Assembly: GCF_902859585.1 (NCBI RefSeq)
Contig: NZ_CADIJM010000001.1
Location: 682,001 to 746,000, forward strand
Source of the DNA: Achromobacter animicus
GTDB taxonomy: Bacteria > Pseudomonadota > Gammaproteobacteria > Burkholderiales > Burkholderiaceae_B
Length of the DNA stretch: 64,000 nucleotides
Direction: 5' to 3'
Shown: one piece after another, positions 25,912-35,324 of the stretch
How the letters are laid out: every line of letters begins with the position of its first letter
Numbering within the stretch: the stretch's first letter is position 1
Notes under the pieces: model-generated
Databases searched by the model: none
What the model was told of the DNA's origin: nothing
The model's input: only the letters and a program-made list of their open reading frames with translations
Position numbers and translations under genes: made by a program

Positions 25912-25928
25912 AGCACCATCGTGGTGCA
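25912..25928. promoter_or_regulatory. NtrC-binding site 1 (enhancer)
   Basis: AGCACC-ATCGT-GGTGCA matches the NtrC consensus TGCACC-N5-GGTGCA at 11 of 12 arm positions. It is centred about 87 bp upstream of the predicted glnA start site. Confidence 0.88.
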
Positions 25929-25955
25929 AAAGATGGGGCATGATCGCCCCATCTT
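25928..25955 (-). terminator. Rho-independent terminator of hemW
   Basis: AAGATGGGGC (25930-25939), loop ATGATC, GCCCCATCTT (25946-25955): a perfect 10-bp stem starting 12 nt after the hemW stop, ending in a short T-run on the minus strand. It keeps the rdgB-hemW transcript out of glnA. Confidence 0.8.
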
Positions 25956-25961
25956 GGTGCT
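25945..25961. promoter_or_regulatory. NtrC-binding site 2 (weaker enhancer)
   Basis: CGCCCC-ATCTT-GGTGCT matches the NtrC arms at 9 of 12 positions and lies exactly 33 bp from site 1, three helical turns. E. coli glnA has a similar pair 32 bp apart. The left half also forms the right arm of the hemW terminator stem. Confidence 0.65.
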
Positions 25962-25967
25962 TGCACC

Positions 25968-27188
25968 TTACAGGAACATTTCCTGAAGGTCATTGAGGAA
26001 GCGCCAGCCCAGGGGCGTCGCGCGCAGGCGCGTGGGATCGGCGTCGAGCAGGCCCCGTTTCGAGGCTGCCTCCAATTGGTGCGCAATGACGGCAAGCGAC
26101 AAACCGGTGCGTTCATCGAACGCCGTGGCCGCCACGCCGTCCTTCAGGCGCAGGGCGTTGAGCATGAACTCGAACGGCAGTTCGTCCGGCCCGACCTGTC
26201 GGCTCTCGGCCAGATGGCTGCCGTCGCGCGCCATGGCGGCCTGCATCCACGAATCCGGACTGCGCAGCCGCGCTTCGCGCACGATGCGGTCATGAAACGA
26301 GAGCTTGCCGTGCGCGCCGGGGCCGATGCCCAGGTAGTCTCCGAACTCCCAGTAATTCATGTTGTGGCGGCAGCGGGCGCCCGGTTTGGCGTAGGCCGAT
26401 ACCTCGTAGCGCGCAAGTCCCGCCGCCGCCAGCTCGGCTTCCACCGCGTCCTGCATGGCGGCGCTCGTGTCGTCGTCCGGCAAGTCTTCAGGTGGAAATT
26501 TCGCGAAGACCGTGTTCGGCTCCATCGTCAGGTGATACAGCGACAGGTGCTCGGTGCCGAACGAAATCGCCTGCCGCAGATCGGCCGTACAGGCCTCCAG
26601 CGTCTGGCCGGGCAAGGCGAACATCATGTCCAGATTGACGCGGGCCGCCGCCTGCTGCGCCATCTCGATGGCCGCGCGCGCCTGGTTGGCATCGTGAATG
26701 CGGCCCAGCTTCTTCAACTGCACATCGTCAAAGCTCTGGATGCCCAGCGAGAACCGCGTGACGCCGCTGGCCGCATAGTCACGAAAGCGCCCCGCCTCGG
26801 CCGTGCCGGGGTTGGCTTCCATCGTGATTTCGGCATCAGGCCAGAGGTTCAGGTACGCCCGCAGCATTGCCAGCAGCTCGTCCAGGCCGGCCGCCGACAA
26901 CAGGCTGGGCGTGCCGCCGCCGATGAAGACGGAAATGACCTGCCTGCCCCAGATGGACGGCAGCGACTGTTCGAGGTCGCTGCGCAGCGCATCCAGATAG
27001 GCGCGTTCGGGAATCTCGCCCGGCGCGGCGTGCGAGTTGAAATCGCAGTACGGGCACTTGCGCACGCACCACGGCACGTGGACGTAGACCGACAGCGGCG
27101 GCAGGCTGGTCAGCGTGGCGCCTGCGGGAACAACGAGGCGCGACTTGGTCGCGCCCATATCGTTGCGGATGGGAATGGTGATGGACAT
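25968..27188 (-). CDS. hemW: HemW, radical SAM heme chaperone
   Basis: The start is taken as ATG 27188 ([10 protein letters not shown]); the frame is open to 27227 only through a TTG. The 406-aa protein has the radical-SAM cluster motif C41-x3-C45-x2-C48 followed by DF, as in HemW rather than HemN (which has a CxxxCxxCxC pattern), then GGGTPS. HemW carries heme for insertion into respiratory enzymes and is not a coproporphyrinogen oxidase, although often annotated so. It follows rdgB with a 35-nt gap, a widely conserved pair. Confidence 0.93.
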   Translation of the reverse strand: MSITIPIRNDMGATKSRLVVPAGATLTSLPPLSVYVHVPWCVRKCPYCDFNSHAAPGEIPERAYLDALRSDLEQSLPSIWGRQVISVFIGGGTPSLLSAAGLDELLAMLRAYLNLWPDAEITMEANPGTAEAGRFRDYAASGVTRFSLGIQSFDDVQLKKLGRIHDANQARAAIEMAQQAAARVNLDMMFALPGQTLEACTADLRQAISFGTEHLSLYHLTMEPNTVFAKFPPEDLPDDDTSAAMQDAVEAELAAAGLARYEVSAYAKPGARCRHNMNYWEFGDYLGIGPGAHGKLSFHDRIVREARLRSPDSWMQAAMARDGSHLAESRQVGPDELPFEFMLNALRLKDGVAATAFDERTGLSLAVIAHQLEAASKRGLLDADPTRLRATPLGWRFLNDLQEMFL

Positions 27189-27223
27189 GCAAAAAAATTC
27201 CTGGCGCCTTGGCGGCGCCGTGG

Positions 27224-27847
27224 TCAAGCGTGGCTCAGCTTGCTGAGCAGCTCGCGCAGCGCCCGGGCGCGATGGCTGACCCGGTTCTTTTCATCGGGAT
27301 CCAGCGACGCGGCGGTCAGCGCCATGTCGGGCAGGTAGAAGTGCGGATCGTAGCCAAAGCCGTTGGCGCCTTCGGGCACGTCGATGATCTCGCCGTGCCA
27401 CAGGCCTTCGCCGATCAGCGGACGCGGGTCGTTCTCGGAACGCACCAGCGCCAGGACCGCCACATACCAGGCGCTGCGGTCGGCGACGGATGCCAGGTTG
27501 CGCACGAGCAGTGCGTTGTTGGCTGCATCCGACTTTTCGCCGCCGTTCATCTTGGCATAGCGCGCTGAATACACGCCGGGCGCGCCGTCCAGCGCGGCGA
27601 CGCACAGGCCCGAGTCGTCCGCCAACGCGGGGAGCCCGGTCAGGCGGCTGGCATGGCGCGCCTTGGCCAGCGCGTTTTCCACGAACGTGACGTGCGGCTC
27701 TTCGGCTTCCGGCACGCCGAGGTCGCCCTGCGGCACCAGCTCGATGCCCAGCGGCGCGAACAAGGCGGAAAACTCGCGCAGCTTGCCGGCGTTATTGGAC
27801 GCCAGGACAACACGGCGCAGGGAGTCGGGAATCTTGGGGGAAGTCAT
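27224..27847 (-). CDS. rdgB: RdgB/HAM1 non-canonical purine NTP pyrophosphatase
   Basis: The start is ATG 27847 (MTSPKIPDSLRRVVLASNNAGK). The 207-aa protein hydrolyses dITP, ITP and XTP to monophosphates, keeping deaminated purines out of DNA and RNA. Family motifs are LASNNAGKLREF, the catalytic DDSGL, GVYSARYA, FGYDPHF and the base-recognition SHRARAL. It is the upstream partner of hemW. Rph, its usual neighbour, is 6.5 kb away, with four unrelated genes inserted. Confidence 0.95.
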   Translation of the reverse strand: MTSPKIPDSLRRVVLASNNAGKLREFSALFAPLGIELVPQGDLGVPEAEEPHVTFVENALAKARHASRLTGLPALADDSGLCVAALDGAPGVYSARYAKMNGGEKSDAANNALLVRNLASVADRSAWYVAVLALVRSENDPRPLIGEGLWHGEIIDVPEGANGFGYDPHFYLPDMALTAASLDPDEKNRVSHRARALRELLSKLSHA

Positions 27848-27910
27848 AGGCCGGATTGTATAGGGCGAGGCCGGCGGCGGGCGGGCATTCCACGATATTG
27901 GCGTGGGTAC

Positions 27911-28011
27911 CACGTACGTGAGAATTCGTTGTTGACACGGATGTAACAGCGACTGAAGATTGCACGTCACGACATGGCGCAACAACGCAGACATATTTTG
28001 TTGTCAATATG
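27911..28011. repeat. Palindromes in the rdgB/EAL-CBS-GGDEF divergent gap
   Basis: CACGTACGTG (27911-27920) is a perfect 10-bp palindrome. CATATT (27992-27997) and AATATG (28006-28011) form an inverted repeat with an 8-nt spacer, 38 nt before the EAL-CBS-GGDEF start. Either could be a regulator site; no family is recognisable. Confidence 0.4.
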
Positions 28012-28049
28012 ACTGATCTTGTCACTGATCGTATCCCAATGCCCCAGCG

Positions 28050-29903
28050 ATGAACTCCATTCACGCTTTGCCACGGCCCGCCGCGGCCCGCGCTCCGCTC
28101 AATCCTCCCGGCGGCGCGCCCGCGCACGCCAGCCTGGCTGGCATTCTGCGCGAAAGATTATTGCGGCCGCGCTTCCAGCCTGTGGTCGACCTGTCGCACA
28201 GCCGCATCTACGGCCACGAAAGCCTCATCCGCGGTCCCGCCGACACCCCCCTGCACTTTCCCGACGCCCTATTCGCCGAAGCGCGACGCCAGGGACTGCA
28301 CCCGCAGCTTGAACTGGCCAGCTTCCGGGCGGGCGCACGCGGGTTCGAACAGAACGACGCTGCGGGCAAGCTGTTCCTGAACCTGTCCGGCTCCGCCCTG
28401 CTCCATTACTGGACCCTCTGGGGCCACGACATGCCCGGGCGGCTGCTCAAGGACTGCGCGCTGGAACCGGCCAGCATCGTCGTCGAACTGACCGAGCAGG
28501 ATCCGCTGTCGGACCGCATGGGCGAACTGCACAACGCCTTTGCCTGCCTGCGCGAGGCCGGCATGCGCATCGCGCTCGACGACTATGGCGTCGGTAATTC
28601 CAACCTGCAGCTCTGGGCCGAAACCCAGCCCGAGCTGGTCAAGATCGACCGCTATTTCTTTGACGGCATCGGCCACGACGAGCGCAAGCAGAACATGGTG
28701 CGCGCCATCCTGAAGGTGGCGCAGCACCTGGGCACGTCGGTCATCGCCGAAGGCATCGAAACCGCCGAGGACCTTGCCGTCGTGCGCGAGCTGGATATCC
28801 GCTACGCGCAGGGCTGGTTCCTGGGGATGCCCGACGAAACCCTGCTGACCGAACTGACCCCGCCCCTGCGCGACTCGCTGCGCTCGCGCACGTCGGCGCC
28901 GGTGTCGCAGCGCGCCGCCGGCGGCACGGCCGTCAGTCTGCGGGTCGAGGCTCCCGCCGCGCTCCTGACCAAGCACACCAACGACGACGTGCATCGCCTC
29001 TTCATCGAGCACAAGAACCTGCACGCCGTGGCGGTGGTCGACGCCGACAACCGGCCGGTCGGCATCATCAACCGGCGGGACTTCTCCGAACACTACGCGC
29101 AGCGCTACACGCGCGAGCTCTTCGGCCGCGACGCCTGCTCCACCTTCATGAACGCCGAGCCGGTGCTGGTGGACGTGAACGTGTCGATCGACCAGCTGAG
29201 CCACGTGCTGATTTCCGAAGACCAGCGCTACCTGATGGACGGGCTGATCATCACGCGCGACGGCCGCTATGACGGCCTGGCCACGGGCGAAACCCTGGTG
29301 CGCTCGGTGACCGAGATGCGTATCGAGGCGGCGCGCTACGCCAATCCGCTGACGTCCCTGCCCGGCAATATCCCCATCAGCCGGCACATTGCCACGCTGC
29401 TGGAAGACGCCGCGGACTTCACGATCTGCTACGGGGACCTGAACAACTTCAAGCCTTTCAACGACGTCTACGGCTACTGGCGCGGCGACGACATGATCAT
29501 GCTGACCGCCGACGTCATCAAACGCCATTGCGACCCCCAGCGCGATTTCGTGGGGCATGTGGGCGGTGACGACTTTGTGGTGCTGCTGCGCAGTCCGGAC
29601 TGGATGACGCGCATCGAGCGCATCATTGCCGAATTCAACGAGGGCGCCATGGCCCTGTACGACGAACAGGGCCGCCGCAACGGGGGCATCGAGGCCGAAG
29701 ACCGTTACGGCGTGCCGCGCTTCTTTCCGTTCGTGACGCTGGGCGTGGGCGCCCTGACCGTCACGCCCTCGTTATGCGAGCGCATCCGCCCTGAGGACAT
29801 CGCCTCGGCGGCTGCCCATGTCAAGCACAAGGTCAAGCACGGGAACCTGTCGCTCGTGGCCGAGCGCTACACGGGCGCCATCCTGCCGCAGCTCACCGGC
29901 TGA
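28050..29903 (+). CDS. EAL-CBS-GGDEF protein (probable c-di-GMP phosphodiesterase)
   Basis: This 617-aa cytoplasmic protein has an EAL domain (about 35-270), a CBS-pair region (about 300-420) and a GGDEF domain (about 430-605). The phosphodiesterase residues look intact: E57 in ESL, N111, E146, D177-D178 in DDYG, K198, E234 in AEGIE and Q254. The cyclase signature is GGDDF (505-509) instead of GGDEF or GGEEF, and the inhibitory RxxD site is absent (PQRD at 496-499). I expect c-di-GMP hydrolysis with the CBS pair sensing a nucleotide; cyclase activity is doubtful. Its 3' end overlaps the convergent chemoreceptor gene by 132 nt. Confidence 0.9.
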   Translation: MNSIHALPRPAAARAPLNPPGGAPAHASLAGILRERLLRPRFQPVVDLSHSRIYGHESLIRGPADTPLHFPDALFAEARRQGLHPQLELASFRAGARGFEQNDAAGKLFLNLSGSALLHYWTLWGHDMPGRLLKDCALEPASIVVELTEQDPLSDRMGELHNAFACLREAGMRIALDDYGVGNSNLQLWAETQPELVKIDRYFFDGIGHDERKQNMVRAILKVAQHLGTSVIAEGIETAEDLAVVRELDIRYAQGWFLGMPDETLLTELTPPLRDSLRSRTSAPVSQRAAGGTAVSLRVEAPAALLTKHTNDDVHRLFIEHKNLHAVAVVDADNRPVGIINRRDFSEHYAQRYTRELFGRDACSTFMNAEPVLVDVNVSIDQLSHVLISEDQRYLMDGLIITRDGRYDGLATGETLVRSVTEMRIEAARYANPLTSLPGNIPISRHIATLLEDAADFTICYGDLNNFKPFNDVYGYWRGDDMIMLTADVIKRHCDPQRDFVGHVGGDDFVVLLRSPDWMTRIERIIAEFNEGAMALYDEQGRRNGGIEAEDRYGVPRFFPFVTLGVGALTVTPSLCERIRPEDIASAAAHVKHKVKHGNLSLVAERYTGAILPQLTG

Positions 29904-31493
29904 GGCTTCGCGCGCTGCCGCATGCGCGCCCTCTGCAATCTGGAATTTGGCCACGGCCCGGCGCAGTCCTTGCGCCTGGGCTTCGAGCGCCGCCGCAGCG
30001 GCCGCCGTCTGTTCGACCATGGCGGCCGTCTCCTGCGTGGACCGCTCGATATCGGCCACCGCATCGTTCACCGAGGCAATGCCGGACGCCTGTTCGGCGG
30101 TGGCGCTGGAAATCTCGTTCACGATCTGCGTCACACGGTCCACGGAAGCCACCATATCGCGCATGGTGTCGCCCGCCAGGTTCACGTGACGCACGCCCGC
30201 ATCCACGCGCGCGGCCGAGTCTTCGATCAGGCCCTTGATCTCGCGCGCCGCCTGGGCGCTGCGCTGCGCGAGCGACCGCACTTCCCCCGCCACGACGGCA
30301 AAACCCTTGCCCTGCTCGCCCGCGCGCGCCGCTTCCACGGCCGCGTTGAGCGCCAGGATGTTGGTCTGGAACGCAATGCTGTCCACCACGCCCACGATCT
30401 CGCCGATGCGCCGCGCGCTGTCGGCGATGCCCTGCATGCTGTGCACCACTTCGTCGACGGCCTGGCCGCCGCGCTGCGCCAACTGCGTGGCGCTGACCGC
30501 TTGCCGGCTGGCCAGGTCCGCGTTGCCGGCGGTCATTTGCACGGTGTGCGCCAGCTGCGTCATGTTGGCCGACGCTTCCTGCAGCGAGCCCGCCTGCCGG
30601 GCCGCGCGGTCCGACATGTCCGCGCCGCCGGCTGCGATTTCGCCGGCGCCGGTATGGATCTCTTCGACGCCCAGACGCACCGACGCGACCGCGGTCGACA
30701 GCCCTGTTTGCATGCGGCGCATGGCCGAATACAGCACGCCGATCTCGTTGTCGCCGCGCTGCGTGATCGCGCCGGTCAGATCGCCGTCCGCGATGCGGTC
30801 AAAGTGCGCCCCCGCCTCGTTCAGCGGCCGCACGATGCTGCGGCGGAATCCCAGCCGGATCAGGATCGCCAGCACCAGGACGAAACCCAGCACGGCGGCC
30901 GCCACCACGATCACACGCTCCAGGGTGCGGCTTGCGCCGGCCACCGCCTCCTGCCCGTGTTCGCGGGCGTAGGCTTGGTAGGCCTCGACCTGCTTCACAT
31001 AGCCCGCGCCACTGGCGGGCAGCGCCTTGTCCGTCAACCGGTTGACCTCGATGCCGTTCCAGCCCTGGATCGCCTTGCTCATCGGCGCAAGCGTCTGGTC
31101 CGCAAAGGCGGCATAGGCCGTCAGCACCTGGCCGAACAGCGGCGCGCCCTGGGCACTGTCGTCGGGGTTGGCGCGCAAGCGCGCCAGACTGGCGGCGGCC
31201 TGCTTGAGCAGCCCATCGGCCTGGGCCAGCGACGCGTTGCGCGCGTCTTCCAGCCCGCCTTCCATCGCCGTCTTGGCGTCGGTCAGCGCCGCGCGCGCCT
31301 GAAACAGCCGGCTGGTCATATCCGCGAGATCACTCGCCCTTTCGATGCTGCCCCGGCCCAGGGCCTCGATATCGGCGCGGTTGTCGCGCAAGACCGTGAT
31401 ACCCGCCGCCGCAGCGACAGCGAACAGCACGACGAACAACGCAAGAATGGCCGATAGCGCCGTCGTGACTCTCAGATTTTTCCGCATATCCAT
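29772..31493 (-). CDS. Methyl-accepting chemotaxis protein
   Basis: The start is ATG 31493 (MDMRKN), giving 573 aa. Two membrane segments (about 10-32 and 193-215) flank a helical periplasmic domain; a HAMP domain follows (216-270), then the cytoplasmic coiled coil with the signalling tip [20 protein letters not shown] and adaptation helices. It resembles Tar/Tsr-type receptors. There is no C-terminal NWETF-type CheR-binding pentapeptide. The last 44 residues are encoded opposite the 3' end of the EAL-CBS-GGDEF gene; this tail is unlike typical receptor ends and may be an accidental extension. Confidence 0.92.
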   Translation of the reverse strand: MDMRKNLRVTTALSAILALFVVLFAVAAAAGITVLRDNRADIEALGRGSIERASDLADMTSRLFQARAALTDAKTAMEGGLEDARNASLAQADGLLKQAAASLARLRANPDDSAQGAPLFGQVLTAYAAFADQTLAPMSKAIQGWNGIEVNRLTDKALPASGAGYVKQVEAYQAYAREHGQEAVAGASRTLERVIVVAAAVLGFVLVLAILIRLGFRRSIVRPLNEAGAHFDRIADGDLTGAITQRGDNEIGVLYSAMRRMQTGLSTAVASVRLGVEEIHTGAGEIAAGGADMSDRAARQAGSLQEASANMTQLAHTVQMTAGNADLASRQAVSATQLAQRGGQAVDEVVHSMQGIADSARRIGEIVGVVDSIAFQTNILALNAAVEAARAGEQGKGFAVVAGEVRSLAQRSAQAAREIKGLIEDSAARVDAGVRHVNLAGDTMRDMVASVDRVTQIVNEISSATAEQASGIASVNDAVADIERSTQETAAMVEQTAAAAAALEAQAQGLRRAVAKFQIAEGAHAAAREASAGELRQDGARVALGHERQVPVLDLVLDMGSRRGDVLRADALA

Positions 31494-31719
31494 CCGTGTG
31501 TAGCCTTGGCCGCCTTCGCGGCAGTGCCACGGATTATGGAGATGCAGTTTGGCAATTTCTTGACACAACCTTGGCGGAAACATGACGCACAGCGGTCATG
31601 AAGGTGCGCTTTTGCGTTCAGGAACCCCGTATTAATGATTCGTGAATTGGCACCTGGCCGCCCTTGCGGCACATTCGATCCTGTACCGAACCATTCCTTC
31701 ACATAGAACAGTCAGCCAC

Positions 31720-32880
31720 ATGCACCAAGCCTCCCACGCCTACCAGGACATCCGCGAAGCCGTGCGCGACCTCTGCGCGCAATTCCCCTCCGAATACTTC
31801 CGCAAGGTCGACGAAGAGCGCGGCTATCCCGAGGACTTCGTCCGCGCCCTCACCGAAGCCGGCTGGCTGGCGGCGCTGATCCCGCAGGAATACGGCGGCT
31901 CGGGCCTGGGGCTGACCGAAGCCTCGGTCATCATGGAAGAAATCAACCGCAGCGGCGGCAATTCCGGCGCCTGCCACGGCCAGATGTACAACATGGGCAC
32001 ACTGCTGCGCCACGGCTCCGAAGCCCAGAAGCGAGAATACCTGCCCCGCATCGCCGCCGGCGAACTGCGCCTGCAGTCGATGGGCGTCACCGAACCCACC
32101 ACCGGCACCGACACCACCAAGATCAAGACCACCGCCGTCAAGCGCGGCGACCGCTATGTCATAAATGGGCAGAAGGTCTGGATCTCTCGGGTGCAGCATT
32201 CGGACCTGATGATTCTGCTGGCGCGCACCACGCCGCTGGATCAGGTCACGCGCAAGTCCGAAGGCATGTCGATCTTCCTGGTCGACCTGCACCACGCGGT
32301 CAAGCACGGCATGTCGATCCGCCCGATCCCCAACATGGTCAACCACGAGACCAATGAGCTCTTCTTCGACAACCTGGAAATCCCCGAAGAAAACCTGATC
32401 GGCGAAGAAGGCAAGGGTTTCAAGTACATCCTGGATGGCCTGAACGCCGAGCGCACGCTGATCGCCGCCGAGTGCATTGGCGACGGCTACTGGTTTGTCG
32501 ACAAGGTCACCGCCTACGCCAAGGAACGCGTGGTGTTCGGCCGCCCCATCGGCCAGAACCAGGGCGTGCAGTTCCCCATTGCGCGCGCGCACATCAACGT
32601 TGAAGCGGCCAGCCTGATGCGCTACGAGGCCTGCCGGCTGTTCGATGCCCACGAGCCCTGCGGCGCCCAGGCCAACATGGCCAAGCTGCTGGCGGCGGAC
32701 GCATCCTGGGAAGCCGCCAACGCCTGCTTGCAGTTCCATGGCGGCTTCGGCTTTGCCAATGAATACGACGTCGAACGCAAGTTCCGCGAGACGCGCCTTT
32801 ACCAGGTGGCGCCCATCTCGACCAACCTGATCCTGTCGTACGTCGCCGAACACATCCTGGGCCTGCCCCGCTCCTTCTGA
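31720..32880 (+). CDS. Acyl-CoA dehydrogenase, isovaleryl-type base position
   Basis: The start is ATG 31720 (MHQASHAYQD), giving 386 aa. Family marks are YGGSGLGLTEASVIMEEI, MGVTEPTTGTD, VVFGRPIGQNQGVQFPIA and the C-terminal FHGGFGFANEYDVERKFRETRLYQ. Where medium-chain enzymes have the catalytic glutamate (YEGT), this protein has VAPIS, with proline 365 at the glutamate position. A glutamate occurs instead at E244 in GLNAERTL, the position used by isovaleryl- and long-chain enzymes. The PrpD gene starts 16 nt downstream, so a branched or dicarboxylic acyl-CoA route is plausible but unproven. Confidence 0.9.
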   Translation: MHQASHAYQDIREAVRDLCAQFPSEYFRKVDEERGYPEDFVRALTEAGWLAALIPQEYGGSGLGLTEASVIMEEINRSGGNSGACHGQMYNMGTLLRHGSEAQKREYLPRIAAGELRLQSMGVTEPTTGTDTTKIKTTAVKRGDRYVINGQKVWISRVQHSDLMILLARTTPLDQVTRKSEGMSIFLVDLHHAVKHGMSIRPIPNMVNHETNELFFDNLEIPEENLIGEEGKGFKYILDGLNAERTLIAAECIGDGYWFVDKVTAYAKERVVFGRPIGQNQGVQFPIARAHINVEAASLMRYEACRLFDAHEPCGAQANMAKLLAADASWEAANACLQFHGGFGFANEYDVERKFRETRLYQVAPISTNLILSYVAEHILGLPRSF

Positions 32881-32896
32881 CACGCCATCTTCCGAC

Positions 32897-34270
32897 ATGA
32901 CCGCAGACAAAGACACCCCGCACCTGAGCGCCGAACTCGCGGCCTTTGCCGCCAACCTGCGCTACGAAGACATTCCCGCCCCGGTGCTGCGCCGCGCCGA
33001 AGACCTGCTGCTCGATTGCCTGGCCTCCATCCTGGCCGGCGCGTCGGCCCGCGCGGTCCAGGCGATCGACCGCTATGCCGCCGCGATGGGGCCGGCGGAT
33101 GGTCCCAGTGAAGTCCTGATCACGCGCCGCCGCACCACCCCGCTCTTTGCCGCCATGGTCAACGCGGCGGCCGCGCACGTGGTGGAACAGGACGACGTGC
33201 ACAACGGCTCGGTCTTTCACCCGGCGGCCGTGGTGTTTCCGCCTGCCCTGGCCGTGGCGCAGGCGCTGGGTTCATCGGGCCGCGATCTGCTCACCGCCGC
33301 CGTGGCCGGCTACGAGGTTGGCATTCGGGTCGGCGAGTTCCTGGGCCGCTCGCACTACAAGATCTTCCACACGACCGGCACGGCTGGCACGCTGGCCGCC
33401 GCGGTCACCACCGGCCGGCTGCTGGGCCTGTCCCCTGAGCAGATGCTGCACGCGCTGGGCTCGGCCGGCACGCAAGCGGCGGGTCTGTGGGAATTCCTGC
33501 GCGACGCCGCCGATTCCAAGCAATTGCACACTGCCAAGGCGGCTGCGGATGGCATCACCGCGGCCTACCTGGCGCGCGAAGGGTTCACCGGCGCACGCCA
33601 CATCCTGGAAGGCCCGCAGGGCATGGCGGCCGGCATGTCCACCGACGCCGACCCCAGCCGCCTGTGCGACCGCCTGGGACAGCGCTGGGCGCTGGCCGAA
33701 ACCTCGTTCAAGTTCCATGCCTCGTGCCGCCACACGCATCCGGCCGCCGACGCGCTGCAGCAGGCGCTGCGCGACAACCACCTGACCGAGGACGACGTCG
33801 AACGCGTCGTGGCGCACGTCCACCAAGGCGCCATCGACGTTCTTGGTCCGGTTGTGAATCCGCAGACCGTCCACCAGTCCAAGTTTTCGATGGGCACGGT
33901 GCTGGCGCTGATCGCGCGACAAGGCCGCGCCGGTCTGGCGGAATTTGACGCGGGCCTCGACGACCCGGGCGTCGCCGCCTTCCGCGGAAAAGTGGAAATG
34001 GCGCTCGACCCCGAAGTCGACGGCGCCTACCCGCAACGTTGGATCGGCAAGGTTACGGTGTACACCCGCGACGGCCGCGTGCTGCATGGCCGCGTCGACG
34101 AACCCAAGGGCGACCCGGGCAACACGCTCAGCCGCCCCGAAATCGAGGACAAGACGCTCAGCCTGGGCCGGTACGCCGATGCGGCGACGGAACAGGAACT
34201 GCGTGGCTTGATCGCGACGATCTGGGGGCTTGAAAAAGTGGGCAAGGTGGAGGCGCTGTTGCCGAAGTAA
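32897..34270 (+). CDS. MmgE/PrpD-family protein
   Basis: The 457-aa protein is a MmgE/PrpD member (AEDLLLDCLASILAGAS at the N-terminus; VNAAAAHVVEQDDVHNGSVFHPAAVVFPPALAVAQALG; FKFHASCRHTHPAADAL). The family contains 2-methylcitrate dehydratase, cis-aconitate decarboxylase and many uncharacterised lyases. It is not part of a prp cluster here: no methylcitrate synthase or methylisocitrate lyase is nearby. Its partner is the upstream acyl-CoA dehydrogenase, 16 nt away, a two-gene operon ending in a clear terminator. Confidence 0.9.
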   Translation: MTADKDTPHLSAELAAFAANLRYEDIPAPVLRRAEDLLLDCLASILAGASARAVQAIDRYAAAMGPADGPSEVLITRRRTTPLFAAMVNAAAAHVVEQDDVHNGSVFHPAAVVFPPALAVAQALGSSGRDLLTAAVAGYEVGIRVGEFLGRSHYKIFHTTGTAGTLAAAVTTGRLLGLSPEQMLHALGSAGTQAAGLWEFLRDAADSKQLHTAKAAADGITAAYLAREGFTGARHILEGPQGMAAGMSTDADPSRLCDRLGQRWALAETSFKFHASCRHTHPAADALQQALRDNHLTEDDVERVVAHVHQGAIDVLGPVVNPQTVHQSKFSMGTVLALIARQGRAGLAEFDAGLDDPGVAAFRGKVEMALDPEVDGAYPQRWIGKVTVYTRDGRVLHGRVDEPKGDPGNTLSRPEIEDKTLSLGRYADAATEQELRGLIATIWGLEKVGKVEALLPK

Positions 34271-34280
34271 TTCACGAATG

Positions 34281-34325
34281 CCTGAAACTCAGGCACCAAC
34301 AAAGCCGCATCTGCGGCTTTGTTTG
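34281..34325 (+). terminator. Terminator after the PrpD gene
   Basis: AACAAAGCCGCA (34300-34311), TC, TGCGGCTTTGTT (34314-34325): a perfect 12-bp stem whose 3' arm supplies the T-rich end. A smaller hairpin TGCCTGA-AAC-TCAGGCA (34281-34297) directly precedes it. Confidence 0.88.
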
Positions 34326-34401
34326 CGTTGTGGCTACGCTGCAAGTGTCTGCGGCAGAAGTCAGACACCGGATTCGCACGACGGACCAGGCGCCACACAG
34401 C

Positions 34402-35136
34402 TCACGCCAGCGCGGCGCGCTGGGCCTTCACCAGGTTGGCAATCCCGTTTTCCGCCAGCACCAGCATCGTGTCCAGCTCAGCCCGCGTGAACGTCGCGCC
34501 CTCGCCCGTGCCCTGCACTTCCACGAATGCGCCGCTGCCCGTCATGATGACGTTCACGTCGGCGTCGCAGGCCGAATCTTCCAAGTAGTCCAGATCCAGC
34601 ACCGCCTGGCCGTTGACCAGGCCCACCGACACCGCAGCGACGGCGTCGCGGATCGGATTGGTGGCCAGATCGCCACGTTTCATCAGCAGACCAACCGCGT
34701 CGGCCGCCGCGACCCAGGCGCCCGTGATGCTGGCGCAGCGCGTGCCGCCGTCGGCCTGCAGCACGTCGCAATCAAGGTGCAGCGTGCGTTCGCCCAGCGC
34801 CTTCATGTCGAACACCGCCCGCAAACTGCGTCCGATCAGGCGCTGGATCTCCTGCGTGCGGCCGCTCTGCTTGCCGCGCGCGGCCTCGCGGTCGCCGCGC
34901 GTGTGCGTGGCCCGCGGCAACATGCCGTATTCAGCCGTTACCCAGCCTTCGCCCTTGCCCTTCAGAAAAGGCGGTACCTTGTCCAGGACGCTTGCCGTGC
35001 AAAGCACATGGGTGTCGCCCGCCTTCACCAGCACGGAGCCTTCGGCGTATCGCGTAAAGCCACGCTCCAGGCTGAACGGACGCAATTGGTCGGCGGCGCG
35101 GCCCGACGGCCGGACATTCGTGGGGATGGTGGTCAC
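34402..35136 (-). CDS. rph: Ribonuclease PH
   Basis: The 244-aa protein is a phosphate-dependent 3'-5' exoribonuclease that trims tRNA precursors. The start is GTG 35136 with GGAG 7 nt upstream. Signatures include [42 protein letters not shown] and [19 protein letters not shown]. It is divergent from yicC, as in many gamma- and betaproteobacteria. Confidence 0.95.
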   Translation of the reverse strand: MTTIPTNVRPSGRAADQLRPFSLERGFTRYAEGSVLVKAGDTHVLCTASVLDKVPPFLKGKGEGWVTAEYGMLPRATHTRGDREAARGKQSGRTQEIQRLIGRSLRAVFDMKALGERTLHLDCDVLQADGGTRCASITGAWVAAADAVGLLMKRGDLATNPIRDAVAAVSVGLVNGQAVLDLDYLEDSACDADVNVIMTGSGAFVEVQGTGEGATFTRAELDTMLVLAENGIANLVKAQRAALA

Positions 35137-35219
35137 AACTGGCTCCAGACTTGGCTTAGATTCGCGGCATTGTACGGGCAGGCGTCACAAGACAATCTCG
35201 CTTGGAGTATCCTGCCGCG

Positions 35220-35324
35220 ATGTATCCGGTTGAAAACACAGACCCGCTGCCCAGGACCTGGGCGCCGCGGGCCCCGGCGCAACCGGCTCCTATTCCAAGA
35301 ATCACCAGGACACGCACACCATGA
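35220..35324 (+). CDS. Possible 34-codon leader ORF coupled to yicC (weak)
   Basis: ATG at 35220 opens a 34-codon frame (MYPVENTDPLPRTWAP...) whose TGA overlaps the yicC ATG as ATGA. No good ribosome binding site is visible (GGAG is 12-13 nt away), and the peptide has no recognisable domain. It could be a translationally coupled leader or chance. Confidence 0.2.
   Translation: MYPVENTDPLPRTWAPRAPAQPAPIPRITRTRTP

Noticed and set aside
27932-27960. TTGACA as -35 box of the EAL-CBS-GGDEF gene
   Set aside because: The sequence 17 bp downstream is GAAGAT, only 3 of 6 matches to a -10 box; insufficient to call a promoter.
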